Positions 1 through 10,249 are shown, numbered from the stretch's first letter. The stretch: DNA of 32,633 bases from Hydrogenophaga sp. (GCA_020047875.1 JAIFNE010000199.1:1-32633); one strand, 5' to 3'. Made by a program: numbers and translations. Notes: generated by a model from the sequence alone, not told the origin.

Positions 1-2090
1 CGCGATTTGATGGGCGCCGCCGCCGGGGTTTTCACCACCGGCAGCCACGGCGTGCGCCGCTCGGGTACCGCAATGGCGCAGGCGCCGCTGAGGTACTGGC
101 CGGTGAGCGAGCCGGGCGTGGCCACCACCTCGGCGCAGGTGCCCTGCGCCATCACCCGGCCACCGTGCACGCCGGCGCCGGGGCCCATGTCGATCACGTG
201 ATCGGCGGCGCGGATCATGTCTTCGTCGTGCTCCACCACCAGCACCGTGTTGCCCAGATCGCGCAGGTGCTTGAGGGTGTCGATCAGGCGGTCGTTGTCG
301 CGCTGGTGCAGACCGATGCTGGGCTCGTCGAGCACATACATCACCCCGGTGAGGCCGCTACCGATCTGGCTGGCCAGGCGGATGCGCTGGGCTTCGCCGC
401 CGGAGAGCGTGTCGGCGCTGCGGTCCAGGCTCAGGTAGTTCAGGCCCACGTCGTTCAAAAACTTCAGGCGCTGGCGGATTTCGTTCACGACGCGCGCCGC
501 AATGTCGCCCTTGGCACCGCTCAGGTGCAGCCCGCTGAAATACGCCAGCGACTCGCCCAGCGTGATGTGGCTGATCTTGTAGATGGGCTGGCGCTGCGCA
601 CCCTCGCCCACGAACACGTGGCGCGCCTCCTTGCGCAGCCGCGTGCCATGGCATTCGGGGCAGGGCTGGGTGGTGCGGTAGCGCGCCAGTTCTTCGCGCA
701 CGTGGGGCGAATCGGTTTCGCGGTGGCGACGCTCGAAGTTGCGGATGATGCCTTCGAACGGGTGCTTTTTGCTGATCTTCTTGCCCGCGCGCTCACCCGA
801 TTCCAGCGCGTAGCTGAACTTGATTTCTTCTTCACCCGAGCCATACAGCAGCACCTGCTGCACCGCGGCGGTTAGCGACTCCCAGGGCGCCTCGGCGTCG
901 AATTTGTAGTGCGCCGCCAGGCTTTCGATCATGGCGAAGTAGTAGCCGTTGCGGCGGTCCCAGCCTTTGATGGCACCGCTGGCCAGGCTCAGCGTGGGGA
1001 AGGCCACCACCCGCGCCGGGTCGAACACCTCGGTGTGGCCCAGGCCGTCGCAGGCCGGGCAGGCGCCCATGGGCGAATTGAACGAGAACAGCCGCGGCTC
1101 CATCTCGCCCACGCTGTGGCTGCAGACCGGGCAGGCGAACTTGGCCGAAAAGCCCAGCTCGGCGCCGGTGTCCATGTCGACCGCCAGCGCGCGGCCATCG
1201 GCCAGGCGAAGAGCGGCCTCGAAGCTCTCGGCGAGGCGCTGGCGCAAGGGGTTGTCGGCCCCCACGCTCCGCCCTTCCAGGGGTCGCTGCCCCCCGAGGG
1301 GGTGCGCCTGGCCTTGGGGCGGCCCGGCGTCCAGGCTGGCCTCGATCTGCCGAGCTGTTTCGGCCTCGTCGTGCGCGCGCACCTTGATGCGGTCCACCAC
1401 CACGTCGATGTTGTGCTTCTCCGTCTTCTTCAGGGCTGGCAGGTTCTCCGCCTCCACCACCTCGCCATTGAGCCGGAAGCGCACATAGCCCTGCGCCTGC
1501 ATGTCGGCAAACAGGTCGAGGAACTCGCCCTTTTTCTCGCGCGCCACCGGCGCCACGATCATCAGCCGTGTGCCCTCGGGCATGGCAAGCACCGTGTCCA
1601 CCATCTGCGCCACGCTCTGCGCGGCCAGCGGCAGATCGTGCTCGGGGCAATAGGGCGTGCCGGCGCGGGCGAAGAGCAGGCGCAGGTAGTCGTGGATTTC
1701 GGTCACGGTGCCGACCGTGGAGCGCGGGTTGTGGCTGGTGGCTTTCTGCTCGATCGCGATCGCCGGTGACAGGCCTTCGATCAGGTCCACATCGGGCTTG
1801 TCCATCAGCTGCAAGAACTGGCGCGCGTAGGCCGAAAGGCTTTCCACGTAGCGGCGCTGGCCTTCTGCATACAGCGTGTCGAAGGCCAGGCTGGACTTGC
1901 CCGAGCCCGAGAGGCCGGTGATCACCACCAGCGCGTGTTTCGGAATGTCGAGGTCGATGTTTTTCAGATTGTGCGTGCGCGCTCCGCGCACCGAGAGGGT
2001 GGCGTTGGCGCGGGCAGCGGCCTGGGCCGCGCGGCTGCGCTCCGGCACGGCATCGGGCAGCAAAACGGGGGGAAGCAGCGGGGAATTCAC
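1..2090 (-). CDS. uvrA: Excinuclease ABC subunit A (UvrA), 3' end outside the window
   Basis: Manual reverse-strand reading from GTG at 2090: [116 protein letters not shown]...; later [14 protein letters not shown]...TGQYLSG. Frame checked at 1409 and 194. Absent from the ORF track, probably because it is open at the window edge. Confidence 0.95.
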   Translation of the reverse strand, partial: MNSPLLPPVLLPDAVPERSRAAQAAARANATLSVRGARTHNLKNIDLDIPKHALVVITGLSGSGKSSLAFDTLYAEGQRRYVESLSAYARQFLQLMDKPDVDLIEGLSPAIAIEQKATSHNPRSTVGTVTEIHDYLRLLFARAGTPYCPEHDLPLAAQSVAQMVDTVLAMPEGTRLMIVAPVAREKKGEFLDLFADMQAQGYVRFRLNGEVVEAENLPALKKTEKHNIDVVVDRIKVRAHDEAETARQIEASLDAGPPQGQAHPLGGQRPLEGRSVGADNPLRQRLAESFEAALRLADGRALAVDMDTGAELGFSAKFACPVCSHSVGEMEPRLFSFNSPMGACPACDGLGHTEVFDPARVVAFPTLSLASGAIKGWDRRNGYYFAMIESLAAHYKFDAEAPWESLTAAVQQVLLYGSGEEEIKFSYALESGERAGKKISKKHPFEGIIRNFERRHRETDSPHVREELARYRTTQPCPECHGTRLRKEARHVFVGEGAQRQPIYKISHITLGESLAYFSGLHLSGAKGDIAARVVNEIRQRLKFLNDVGLNYLSLDRSADTLSGGEAQRIRLASQIGSGLTGVMYVLDEPSIGLHQRDNDRLIDTLKHLRDLGNTVLVVEHDEDMIRAADHVIDMGPGAGVHGGRVMAQGTCAEVVATPGSLTGQYLSGACAIAVPERRTPWLPVVKTPAAAPIKS

Positions 2091-2238
2091 AGGAAATCGC
2101 CGGCCACGCCGGCGCCAGAAAGGCAACCCAGCATGATAAGGCGCGCACCCCGACGCTGCAGCGCTCCAGCCTGGAGCGCCCCGGGCGGGCCAGCGCCTCG
2201 CGCACAATACGGCCTCCTCCGCGCCCACTTGCCGCCCC

Positions 2239-3411
2239 GTGTCCGCCCTGAACCCCGCGCCCTCCGCCTCTCCCGCTGCCGCCCCGGCCGCCGCCGCGCG
2301 CATGACGCCCGGTGAGCGCCGCGCCAGCGTCTCGCTGGCCTCGATCTACGCGCTGCGCATGCTGGGTCTGTTTCTGGTGTTGCCGGTGTTTGTGCTGGAA
2401 GCCCGCAACTACCCCGGCGGTGACAACCCGGCGCTGGTCGGCCTGGCCATGGGCATTTACGGGCTGACGCAGGCGATGCTGCAGATTCCGTTGGGCATGG
2501 CGTCCGACCGGCTGGGCCGCAAGCCGGTGATCCTGGCCGGGCTGGCGCTGTTTGTGCTGGGCAGCCTGGTGGCGGCCTGGGCGCCCAGCCTGACCTGGCT
2601 GGTGGTGGGGCGTGCCCTGCAGGGTGCGGGCGCGATTTCGGCGGCGGTTACCGCGCTGCTGGCCGACCTCACGCGCGACCAGGTGCGCACCAAGTCCATG
2701 GCGCTGATCGGCATCAGCATCGCGCTGATGTTTGCGCTCTCGCTGGTGATGGCGCCCGCGCTGGTGCCCCACATTGGGCTGGCCGGCCTGTTCTACCTCA
2801 CCGCCGGCATGGCGCTCGTTGGCATGGCGGTGGTGGCCTGGGTGGTGCCGGCCGAGCCGGCGCAGCTGGTGGCCACCGGGCGCGCTGGGTTGCGCGAGGT
2901 GTTGGCCAATGCCGAGCTGCTGCGGGTGGATCTGGGCGTGTTCGTGCTGCATGCGGTGCAGATCGCGATGTGGATGGCGGTGCCGGCGCTGCTGCGCGAG
3001 GCGGGCGTGGCCACCGCGCAGCACTGGCATGTTTATTTGCCGGCGGTGTTGGGCTCGCTGCTGGTGCTGGGCGGCTTGCTGTTCCGGCTGGAGCGCCAGG
3101 GCCACTTTCGCGCGGTGTACCTGGGCGCGATCGCGCTGATGGTGTTGGTACAGCTGGGCTTTCTGGCCAGCCTGGGCGCGCCCAACGTGTGGGCGGTGGG
3201 CGTGTTGCTCGGGCTGTATTTCCTGGGCTTCAACACCCAGGAAGCCAGCCAGCCCAGCCTGGCCTCACGGCTGGCCGAACCCCGCCAGCGCGGCGCGGCG
3301 CTGGGCGTTTACAACACGCTGATGTCACTCGGCATTTTCGCTGGCGGCTCATTCGGTGGCCTGGTGCTCAAGGCCTCATGGCGATGTGGCTGGCGCTGGC
3401 CTGGCCCATGA
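2239..3411 (+). CDS. MFS transporter (probably frameshifted at the 3' end)
   Basis: 390-aa polytopic protein, MFS signatures ([24 protein letters not shown]); GTG start. The natural hydrophobic C-terminus lies in another frame, ending at 3434. Confidence 0.85.
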   Translation: MSALNPAPSASPAAAPAAAARMTPGERRASVSLASIYALRMLGLFLVLPVFVLEARNYPGGDNPALVGLAMGIYGLTQAMLQIPLGMASDRLGRKPVILAGLALFVLGSLVAAWAPSLTWLVVGRALQGAGAISAAVTALLADLTRDQVRTKSMALIGISIALMFALSLVMAPALVPHIGLAGLFYLTAGMALVGMAVVAWVVPAEPAQLVATGRAGLREVLANAELLRVDLGVFVLHAVQIAMWMAVPALLREAGVATAQHWHVYLPAVLGSLLVLGGLLFRLERQGHFRAVYLGAIALMVLVQLGFLASLGAPNVWAVGVLLGLYFLGFNTQEASQPSLASRLAEPRQRGAALGVYNTLMSLGIFAGGSFGGLVLKASWRCGWRWPGP

Positions 3412-3446
3412 AGGGCCCCGCCTCGAACGGCTGACGCTGCGCCCGG

Positions 3447-4859
3447 TCAGCGATGGCTGGCGGGCGCGGGGGCTGGTGGCTTGTCGTCGGTGCCCGGACT
3501 GGCTGCCGTTGTTTCCATGCGCTGGGCTGGCGCGGCAGCGGCCTGTACCGCCCGGATCATCAGCGTCGACAGCATGGGGTAGAGCGGGCGGCTGATCAGG
3601 CGCGAAATCAGGCTGGCCAGCATGGCCCCGGCCATCAGGCTGAGCACCATGGCACGGCCATCGACCATCTCCATCACGATGATGAAAGACGTCAGTGGCG
3701 CCTGGGTGGTGGCCGCCAGAAAGCTCGCCATGCCCAGCGCGATGAGGATCGGTGCCAGGCTGCGCGCCTCGTCGCTGAACAGCAGCTGCGCCACGTCGTT
3801 GCCCACGCTGGCGCCGATGGACAGCGACGGCGCGAAGATGCCGGCCGGCACGCCGCTCCAGGCGGTGAGCCAGGTGGCTACCAGCTTGAGCAGGGTGTAA
3901 ACGCGGGACAGCTCCGCGCTGCCGGCCAGCATGTCCTTCACCTCGTTGGCGCCTGCGCCAAAGGTGGCGCCGCCAGTGACCATGCCGATGATGGCCACCG
4001 CCAGCCCGATACCTGCTGCAAACCGCACTGGTCTGGCCCGCCGGTAGGCGCTTACGCGGTCGGGCATGCCCTGGATCGAGGCCGCCAGCAGTCGCGAAAA
4101 CAGGCCGCCCAGCGCGCCACACAGCAGTACCACCAGCACGCCCGGGAAGAACACGCCCCAGCTCAGGCGCGGCAACGCGATCAAGCCGAAGTAGGTGAGG
4201 TTGCCGAACACCGAGATCGACACCAGACCGGCCAGCACGATGGCTGAAATGATGACGCCGTTGGTGCGCGAGTCCATGCGCTTGGAGAGCTCCTCGATGG
4301 CAAACACCACGCCGGCCAGCGGTGCATTGAAGGCGGCTGCAATGCCAGCCGCACCGCCGGCCACCAGCAGGGCGTGGTCGTTCATGGCAGAGCCTGGGCG
4401 CAGCCAGCGCCGCGCGTCGTGCATCACACCCGCGCCCACCTGAACCGAAGGCCCCTCGCGCCCGGCGGAGAGGCCGGCCAGCAGGCTGGCCGAGCCGAGC
4501 GCGATCTTTGCCAGGGCGAGCCTGAGCGAGACGAAGTGCGGGCGTATGGTGGTGTCGACCTGCGGGTCGAGCGCTGCGATCACCTGTGGAATGCCCGAGC
4601 CCGCTGCGCCCGGGAAGTAGCGCCGGGTGCACCAGACGATGGCGGCGGTGAGCGCCGGCGTCCAGATCAGGATCGACCAGGGGGCGACCTCGCGCAGGTG
4701 GGTGAACCACTCGAAGGCGAGCTCGCTCGTCAGGGTGAACGCCACCACAAACAGGCCCGCGATCACCGCATAGATCAGCACAATGCTGCGGTCAAGCCAG
4801 GCCCGTCCGTCCGACAGCTCGTCTTGCAGATTCTGGAAAAAATTCGGTTCGCGGTTCAT
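3447..4859 (-). CDS. ClC-type chloride channel/transporter
   Basis: 470 aa with ClC motifs [15 protein letters not shown] and GVxFAIEE-like segment. Confidence 0.9.
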   Translation of the reverse strand: MNREPNFFQNLQDELSDGRAWLDRSIVLIYAVIAGLFVVAFTLTSELAFEWFTHLREVAPWSILIWTPALTAAIVWCTRRYFPGAAGSGIPQVIAALDPQVDTTIRPHFVSLRLALAKIALGSASLLAGLSAGREGPSVQVGAGVMHDARRWLRPGSAMNDHALLVAGGAAGIAAAFNAPLAGVVFAIEELSKRMDSRTNGVIISAIVLAGLVSISVFGNLTYFGLIALPRLSWGVFFPGVLVVLLCGALGGLFSRLLAASIQGMPDRVSAYRRARPVRFAAGIGLAVAIIGMVTGGATFGAGANEVKDMLAGSAELSRVYTLLKLVATWLTAWSGVPAGIFAPSLSIGASVGNDVAQLLFSDEARSLAPILIALGMASFLAATTQAPLTSFIIVMEMVDGRAMVLSLMAGAMLASLISRLISRPLYPMLSTLMIRAVQAAAAPAQRMETTAASPGTDDKPPAPAPASHR

Positions 4860-4978
4860 GGCCAGTCAGACCATTGTGGCAGTCCACGCGGATGGCCGGA
4901 CACGCGGGCCTTGCGGCACAATGCCCCACTCGGGCGCTCGCGGCGCTCCGCCCCTTTGCGTTTCTCCAAGGAAATCCC

Positions 4979-5471
4979 ATGGCCTCCGTCAACCGGCAAC
5001 TGCGGCCGCGATCCCGAAGTCCGTTACCTGCCCTCGGGCCAGGCGGTGGCCAATGTCAGCGTGGCCACCTCCAGCCGCCGCAAGGACAAGAACAGCGGCG
5101 AGATGATCGAAGACACCCAGTGGCACCGCGTCACCTTCTACGAGCGGCTGGCCGAGATTGCCGGCGAGTATGTGAAGAAGGGCCGCCCGATTTACGTCGA
5201 AGGCCGTCTGAAATACGGCACCTACGTGGACAAGGCCACCGGTGTGGAGAAAAACACGGTTGACATCATCGCCACCGAATTGCAGCTGCTCGGCGGCCGT
5301 GAAGGCATGGGCGGCGGCGAGGAGGGTGGCAGCGCTGGTGGCGGTGGCTACTCGCGCCCGGCCGCTGCGCCCCGCGCGCCGGCCCCCGCCCCGCAGCGCC
5401 CCGCGCCCGCGCCAGCGGCGGCACGCCCGGCCAGCGGCTTCGACGACATGGACGACGACATTCCGTTTTAG
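4979..5471 (+). pseudogene. ssb: Single-stranded DNA-binding protein, frameshifted near the start as given
   Basis: AAGGA ribosome site then ATGGCCTCCGTCAAC (MASVN), but the SSB body ([63 protein letters not shown]...) and the DDIPF tail are in another frame. Confidence 0.8.
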
Positions 5472-5521
5472 GCACCCCTTCCCCACGATGGTCACGGTCG
5501 TCCTCCCCGGACGTGACCCTT

Positions 5522-5553
5522 GACCCGCCCGGCCTCGGCCCGGCGGGTCTTTT
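5522..5553 (+). terminator. Rho-independent terminator downstream of ssb
   Basis: GACCCGCC (5522-5529) pairs with GGCGGGTC (5542-5549), followed by TTTT. Confidence 0.75.
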
Positions 5554-5578
5554 GTTGACGCGTTGTGCAGGCGGGGTG

Positions 5579-5616
5579 CTGCCATGGCCTGACATTTTTG
5601 GCAGCAGTGTCTGCCA
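5579..5616. promoter_or_regulatory. Candidate upstream activating sequence (CTGCCA / TGGCAG half-sites)
   Basis: CTGCCA 5579-5584, TGGCAG 5599-5604, CTGCCA 5611-5616; the same half-sites occur upstream of cydA (14727-14760). Confidence 0.6.
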
Positions 5617-5708
5617 GCTCGGCGGATTCGACGCCATCAACCAGATGCCTGCTGCGGCGATCCGTGCGTAAGTTATTGATTTGTCTGGACTGTTGGCCTG
5701 TGTGACGG

Positions 5709-5725
5709 CTGGCACGCTTCTTGTT
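5709..5725 (+). promoter_or_regulatory. Candidate sigma54 (-24/-12) promoter
   Basis: CTGGCACGCTTCTTGTT against consensus YTGGCACGrNNNTTGCW; mismatch at the C of the -12 GC. Confidence 0.55.
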
Positions 5726-5787
5726 GATTCTTGCTGACACGCTGGTGGGCATTCCTCCGCAGCGGTTTCGTCGAGGAAGGCAAGTTC

Positions 5788-7191
5788 ATGGACATGATTG
5801 GTCTGTATCCCACCTGGTTCGAGCCGGGCGTGGGCAGCGGCTGGATCGTTGGCTTCATCGCCACGATCCATGTGCTGTTTTCCCACACCTCGGTCGGCGC
5901 GGCGATTTTCTTCGCCTGGCTTGCCAACCACGCGCACCGCCACAACAAGCCCGAGCTGCTGGAATTCATCAAGCGTTACGGCCTGTTCCTGCTGGTGTTC
6001 AGCTACGTGCTGGGTTCCATCACCGGCCCGGGCATCTGGTATTCCACCACCGTGGCCAGTCCGCGCGGCATTTCGGCGCTGATTCACAGCTTTGTCTGGA
6101 TGTGGGCCACCGAGTGGGTGTTCTTCGTGATCGAGGTGGTGGGTGTCTACATGCTGATCTACCTGGTGGGCAAGGTCGACGTGAAGACCCACACGCGCAT
6201 CGCGCTGATCTTTGGGCTGACCTCGTACACCACCATGCTGGTGATCGTGGGCATCCTGAGCTTCATGATGTGGCCGGGCAAGGCTGCCTGGACCGAGACC
6301 GGTGGCGTGCTCAACGCCTTTTACGGTCCCAACACCTTCGCCCAGCTGGGCATGCGCACGGCCTTCATGTTCACCATGACGGCGGTGGTGGGGGGCATCG
6401 TGGCCGGCCAGTTCAAGGACCTCACGCTCAAGAAAAGCATTGCGACCAAGCTGGCCTGGCTGGGCATCGTGGCCACGCTGGTCGGTGCCGCCATGTTGCA
6501 GTGGTATCTGGCCACCTTGCCCGAGACGGCCGACGTGGTGCTGCAGAACCGCCTGCCGGCGCACTTTCCCATGGCGCTGCTGAGTGTGGTGGCGGGTACG
6601 CTGGCGTACTTCATCCTGACGCTGGTGCAGCCGCGCGCGCTGGTTTCCAGCCTGGCGGCAGTCATGACGGTGGTGATTCTGGTGTTCGGCCTCTGGCCCG
6701 AAGAGGTGGCGCGCGAGTCGATCCGCAAGCCGTGGGTGGCCGGGCAGTACGTGTATTCCAACCAGGTGATTGGCCGCGACGTGCCGGGCATGGGCGTGAA
6801 GTCCGAGATTCCCACCATCGAGGCGCACGGTTTCATGAAGACGCTGGTGTTCGTGCCCGAGGCGCTGCGCACCATCGACGATGGCAACCGCGTCGAAGTC
6901 GGTCGACTGCTGGCGCTCAACACCTGCTCCAACTGCCATTCGCTGAGCAGCACCGGCATCCGCCCGCTGCGCAACTATTTCCCCGGCACCCACACCGAGG
7001 CCGAGGTCGCGGAGTACCTGCAGGCTGCGCTTTCGGGTGGCAACACGCTGTACATGCCGCAGATCCCGTTCAACGACGCCGAGGCCCGTGCGCTCGCCAG
7101 TTTCATCCTCACGCTGCCACCTGAGCGCACTACCCGTACCGCCACGGCCACTGCGCAAGCCCCGGTCGGCGCCACCGTGGTCAAGGAGTAA
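5788..7191 (+). CDS. CydA-like (bd-type oxidase family) membrane subunit with C-terminal cytochrome c domain
   Basis: Polytopic protein with CydA-like N-terminus (GWIVGFIATIHVLFSHTSVGAAIFFAWL) and one CxxCH (NTCSNCHSL) near the C-terminus. Start placed at Met20 of the 5731 ORF because of GAGGAAGG RBS and the upstream sigma54-like element. Confidence 0.75.
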   Translation: MDMIGLYPTWFEPGVGSGWIVGFIATIHVLFSHTSVGAAIFFAWLANHAHRHNKPELLEFIKRYGLFLLVFSYVLGSITGPGIWYSTTVASPRGISALIHSFVWMWATEWVFFVIEVVGVYMLIYLVGKVDVKTHTRIALIFGLTSYTTMLVIVGILSFMMWPGKAAWTETGGVLNAFYGPNTFAQLGMRTAFMFTMTAVVGGIVAGQFKDLTLKKSIATKLAWLGIVATLVGAAMLQWYLATLPETADVVLQNRLPAHFPMALLSVVAGTLAYFILTLVQPRALVSSLAAVMTVVILVFGLWPEEVARESIRKPWVAGQYVYSNQVIGRDVPGMGVKSEIPTIEAHGFMKTLVFVPEALRTIDDGNRVEVGRLLALNTCSNCHSLSSTGIRPLRNYFPGTHTEAEVAEYLQAALSGGNTLYMPQIPFNDAEARALASFILTLPPERTTRTATATAQAPVGATVVKE

Positions 7192-7194
7192 GAC

Positions 7195-8418
7195 ATGACC
7201 CCTGAAATGCTCTACGCGCTGCGCGACCAGGCTGGCGTACCGTCCCATCCGCTGGTGTTCCTGGTGCTGGGTGTGCTCACTTTCGCGTTGCACATCGCGG
7301 CGGTGCAGGTGATGCTGGGTGCGGCCTCGCTCACGCTGCGCGGCGCCTTCAGCCCCAGCCTGCACTGGCGCCGCCTGGCCCAGGCCATGCTCGTCACGGC
7401 CAAGATCGCGGTCTCGGTCGCCATCGTGATCGGCGTGGCGCCGCTGCTGTTTGTTCAGGTGGTGTACGACCCGTTCTGGTACACGTCCAATGTGCTCTCG
7501 GCCTGGTGGGTGATCGGCTTCATCGTCCTGCTGATTGCCGGTTACATCGCGATGTATGTTTTTTACTGGAAGAACCACGACATCGTGGCAGATGGTGGTC
7601 GCGACGGCGTCTGGATGGTGCTGTCGTTGGTCTTGCTGCTGGCCGTGGGTTTCATCGTGCACAGCCTGACCAACCAGATGCTGTTCCCCGAGCACTGGAT
7701 GGCTTGGTACGCACCCCGCGGCGTGGTCAATCCCGACGGCCACTCGCTGCACTACTGGCATGTGCCACGTTTCCTTTTCTTCATCGGGTTGTCGGCTCCG
7801 GTCACTGGTGCCTGGCTCTTCGGCTACCGACGCTACCTGCAGGGTGGCGGTGAGATCGATGCCGCCTACCTGGGCTGGGTGCGTGGCCTGGCGCAAAACC
7901 TCATGCTCGTTGGTGGCGTGGTCTCGGTGCTGTTCGGGGCGGTCTGGATGCTCACCCTGCCCGAAAAGATGGCCTGGTTCGCCACGTCGGTCTGGATGCT
8001 GATGGCGCTCGTGGCGCTGCTTGCGGTGGTGGCCTTGCCGCTGGTGCTGCGCGAGCGCATCGATGCCGGCGTCTGGGGCTACGCCATCTTCGGCGCCGGT
8101 GCGGCGGGCTTGATCGTGGTGGGCGCGGCGCGCGAGATGCTGCGTTTCGTGACCCTGCTGGGCACGCACGGCTACAACGCCATGGACTACAAGATCAACA
8201 TGGACTGGTACAGCACCGGCCTGTTCTTCACCACCTTCGGCCTGGTCGGTGGTGTGACGCTGGCCTATCTGCTCACCGTGGCTTGGCAGGCCGGCCAGAG
8301 CAAGGGCCTGTACACCCCGAGCCCGGCCGTCACCCGCATTGGCCAGTGGTCGGTCGGCCTGCTCGTGGCCTGGACCGTGCTGTATTTCGCCGTTGGCTTT
8401 TTCGTCTGGGCGCGCTGA
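7195..8418 (+). CDS. Polytopic membrane protein, putative partner subunit of the bd-like oxidase
   Basis: 407 aa, many TM segments, begins 3 nt after the heme-c oxidase gene; segments such as VLTFALHIAAVQVMLGAASLTLRG. Not an obvious classical CydB. Confidence 0.65.
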   Translation: MTPEMLYALRDQAGVPSHPLVFLVLGVLTFALHIAAVQVMLGAASLTLRGAFSPSLHWRRLAQAMLVTAKIAVSVAIVIGVAPLLFVQVVYDPFWYTSNVLSAWWVIGFIVLLIAGYIAMYVFYWKNHDIVADGGRDGVWMVLSLVLLLAVGFIVHSLTNQMLFPEHWMAWYAPRGVVNPDGHSLHYWHVPRFLFFIGLSAPVTGAWLFGYRRYLQGGGEIDAAYLGWVRGLAQNLMLVGGVVSVLFGAVWMLTLPEKMAWFATSVWMLMALVALLAVVALPLVLRERIDAGVWGYAIFGAGAAGLIVVGAAREMLRFVTLLGTHGYNAMDYKINMDWYSTGLFFTTFGLVGGVTLAYLLTVAWQAGQSKGLYTPSPAVTRIGQWSVGLLVAWTVLYFAVGFFVWAR

Positions 8419-8420
8419 AC

Positions 8421-8894
8421 ATGAAACACACCGCTTCTTCCTCTGCTGCGCGGCCCGATGCCACCGTCCTGCGCAAAGTCCTGGGCTGGTCGCTGCTGGT
8501 CGCGCTGGGCGCCTCCGGGGCCGCTTCACTGGCCGTGAAGGCCGTGGCACAGACCGCGCCCAAGGCCGCAGCGCCTGCCACCGCAGCGGCGCCAGCAGCT
8601 CCCACACCCACCACCAACCCCCACCCGGCGCCCGCTTCGGTCATGGCACACAGCTGCGCTGCCTGCCACGGCACCAACGGCCAGCTGGGCGACGAGTTCT
8701 TCATGCCGCTGGCCGGCATGCCGGTGCAGCAGTTCGTGCGCACCATGACTGACTTCCGCGAAGGCCAGCGCCCGGCCACGCTCATGGGCCATGTGGCCCG
8801 TGGCTTCACCGATGCCGATCTGAGAGCCATGGGCGAGTTCTTCGCTGCCCAGACACCGCCGGATCTCACCCTTGATGCGAAAGGAACCCGGTGA
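8421..8894 (+). CDS. Monoheme cytochrome c, FccA-like (flavocytochrome c sulfide dehydrogenase cytochrome subunit)
   Basis: N-terminal TM/signal and Ala/Pro linker, then SCAACHGTNGQLGDEFFMPLAGMPVQQFVRTMTDFREGQRPATLMGHVARGFTDADLRAMGEFFA; overlaps the fccB-like gene. Confidence 0.8.
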   Translation: MKHTASSSAARPDATVLRKVLGWSLLVALGASGAASLAVKAVAQTAPKAAAPATAAAPAAPTPTTNPHPAPASVMAHSCAACHGTNGQLGDEFFMPLAGMPVQQFVRTMTDFREGQRPATLMGHVARGFTDADLRAMGEFFAAQTPPDLTLDAKGTR

Positions 8895-10249
8895 TGGTCC
8901 ACACACAACACCCTTCGCGCCGCGAATGGCTGGCCCAGGCCCTGGGTCTGCTTTCGGTCGCTGCTGCGCCCTCGCTGGCCTTCGCACAGCAGAGCGCGCA
9001 CATCGTCATCGTCGGCGGTGGCGTCGGCGGGGCCACCGCGGCCAAGTACCTCAAGCTGTTCAACCCGACGATCAAGGTCACGGTGATCGAAAAGAACCCG
9101 GTCTATGTCAAGCCCTACGGCTCCAGCGAAGTGCTTAACCAGCACGCGAAGATGGACGACCTGAACGTCAGCTATGACGCGCTGAGATCGAAGTACGGCA
9201 TCCGCTTCGTGTTCGACACCGTGACCGGTTTCGACCCGGTCACACGCACCGTGAGCACCGCGAGCCGGCAGAAGATCGGCTACGACAAGCTCATCGTTTC
9301 GCCCGGCATCCAGCTCATGTACGAGGCCTACGCCGGCTACAGCGAAGCCGTCGCCCGCACGGCCGTGCCCTCGGGCTGGATTCCCGGTGAGCAGACCGCG
9401 CTGCTGGCCAAGCAGTTGCAGGGCATGCGTGCCGGCGGCACCTTCGTGCTGGCTGCACCACCCAACCCCTACCGCTGCCCGCCCGGCCCGTACGAGCGCG
9501 CCGCGCTCATGACCGAGTGGTTCAGCAAGCACAACCCAACGGCCAAGGTCGTCATCGTCGACCCGAAGGACAGCTTCGTGACCGACGAGACCATGATGCT
9601 TGGCTGGAACCGGCTGTACAACTTCAACCTGCCCGAGGACTACGTCAAGAAGATGTCCGCCGAGGTGGAGGTCAAACAGCACAGCGTCACCAGCATGCTC
9701 AGCTGGGTGCGTGGCAAGGACGGTGGCCGCACGCTGAAGATCGATGCCCGGCAGATGCGCATTGAGACCGAGGCCGAGGTGATCCAGGCCGATGTGATCA
9801 ACGTCATTCCACCCATGAAGGCGGGCCAGGTCGCCATGACGCTGGGCCTGGCCGACGGCAGCGGCTTCTGCCCGGTGGACCGCCGCACGTTTGCCTCCAC
9901 GCTGCAGCCCAACGTGTACGTGATTGGCGACGCCAGCATCGCCGATGCCATGCCCAAGAGCGGCTTTTCGGCCAACACCCAGGCCAAGGTGGTGGCGCGC
10001 GCCATCGTTGAAGAACTGGCTGGCCGCACCGCGCCGGAGCCGCTGTGGGAGAACACCTGCTACGCCCTCGCCGGCAAGGACTACGGCCTCTTCGTGGCCG
10101 ATGTGTTCAAGATCATCGACGGCAAGATTGCCCGCATCAATGGCCAGGGCCGCTACCTGCCGCTGAACGCCACGCCGGCGCAGATCAAGCTGGGCGCGCG
10201 CTATCAGCAGGCCTGGCTGCGAACCTTCACCGCCGACTGCTTTGCCTGA
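8894..10249 (+). CDS. fccB: Flavocytochrome c sulfide dehydrogenase flavoprotein subunit (FccB/SoxF-like)
   Basis: Tat-type leader (SRREWLAQALGLLSVAAAPSLAFA), FAD-binding IVIVGGGVGGATAAKYL, both family cysteine motifs (PYRCPPGPYERA and GFCPVDRRTF). Confidence 0.9.
   Translation: MVHTQHPSRREWLAQALGLLSVAAAPSLAFAQQSAHIVIVGGGVGGATAAKYLKLFNPTIKVTVIEKNPVYVKPYGSSEVLNQHAKMDDLNVSYDALRSKYGIRFVFDTVTGFDPVTRTVSTASRQKIGYDKLIVSPGIQLMYEAYAGYSEAVARTAVPSGWIPGEQTALLAKQLQGMRAGGTFVLAAPPNPYRCPPGPYERAALMTEWFSKHNPTAKVVIVDPKDSFVTDETMMLGWNRLYNFNLPEDYVKKMSAEVEVKQHSVTSMLSWVRGKDGGRTLKIDARQMRIETEAEVIQADVINVIPPMKAGQVAMTLGLADGSGFCPVDRRTFASTLQPNVYVIGDASIADAMPKSGFSANTQAKVVARAIVEELAGRTAPEPLWENTCYALAGKDYGLFVADVFKIIDGKIARINGQGRYLPLNATPAQIKLGARYQQAWLRTFTADCFA

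Noticed and set aside
832-3105. 757-aa minus-strand ORF
   Set aside because: Frame-shifted shadow of uvrA and antisense to the MFS gene; low-complexity His/Arg/Gln/Gly composition.
4374-4978. N-terminal extension of the ssb-frame ORF (4374 start)
   Set aside because: Antisense to the ClC gene and not SSB-like; the continuity arises from the ssb frameshift, not a real fusion.
5266-8607. 1113-aa minus-strand ORF
   Set aside because: Antisense to ssb and the two oxidase genes, which have clear protein family signatures; composition (H/Q/R/G-rich) typical of GC-rich shadow ORFs.
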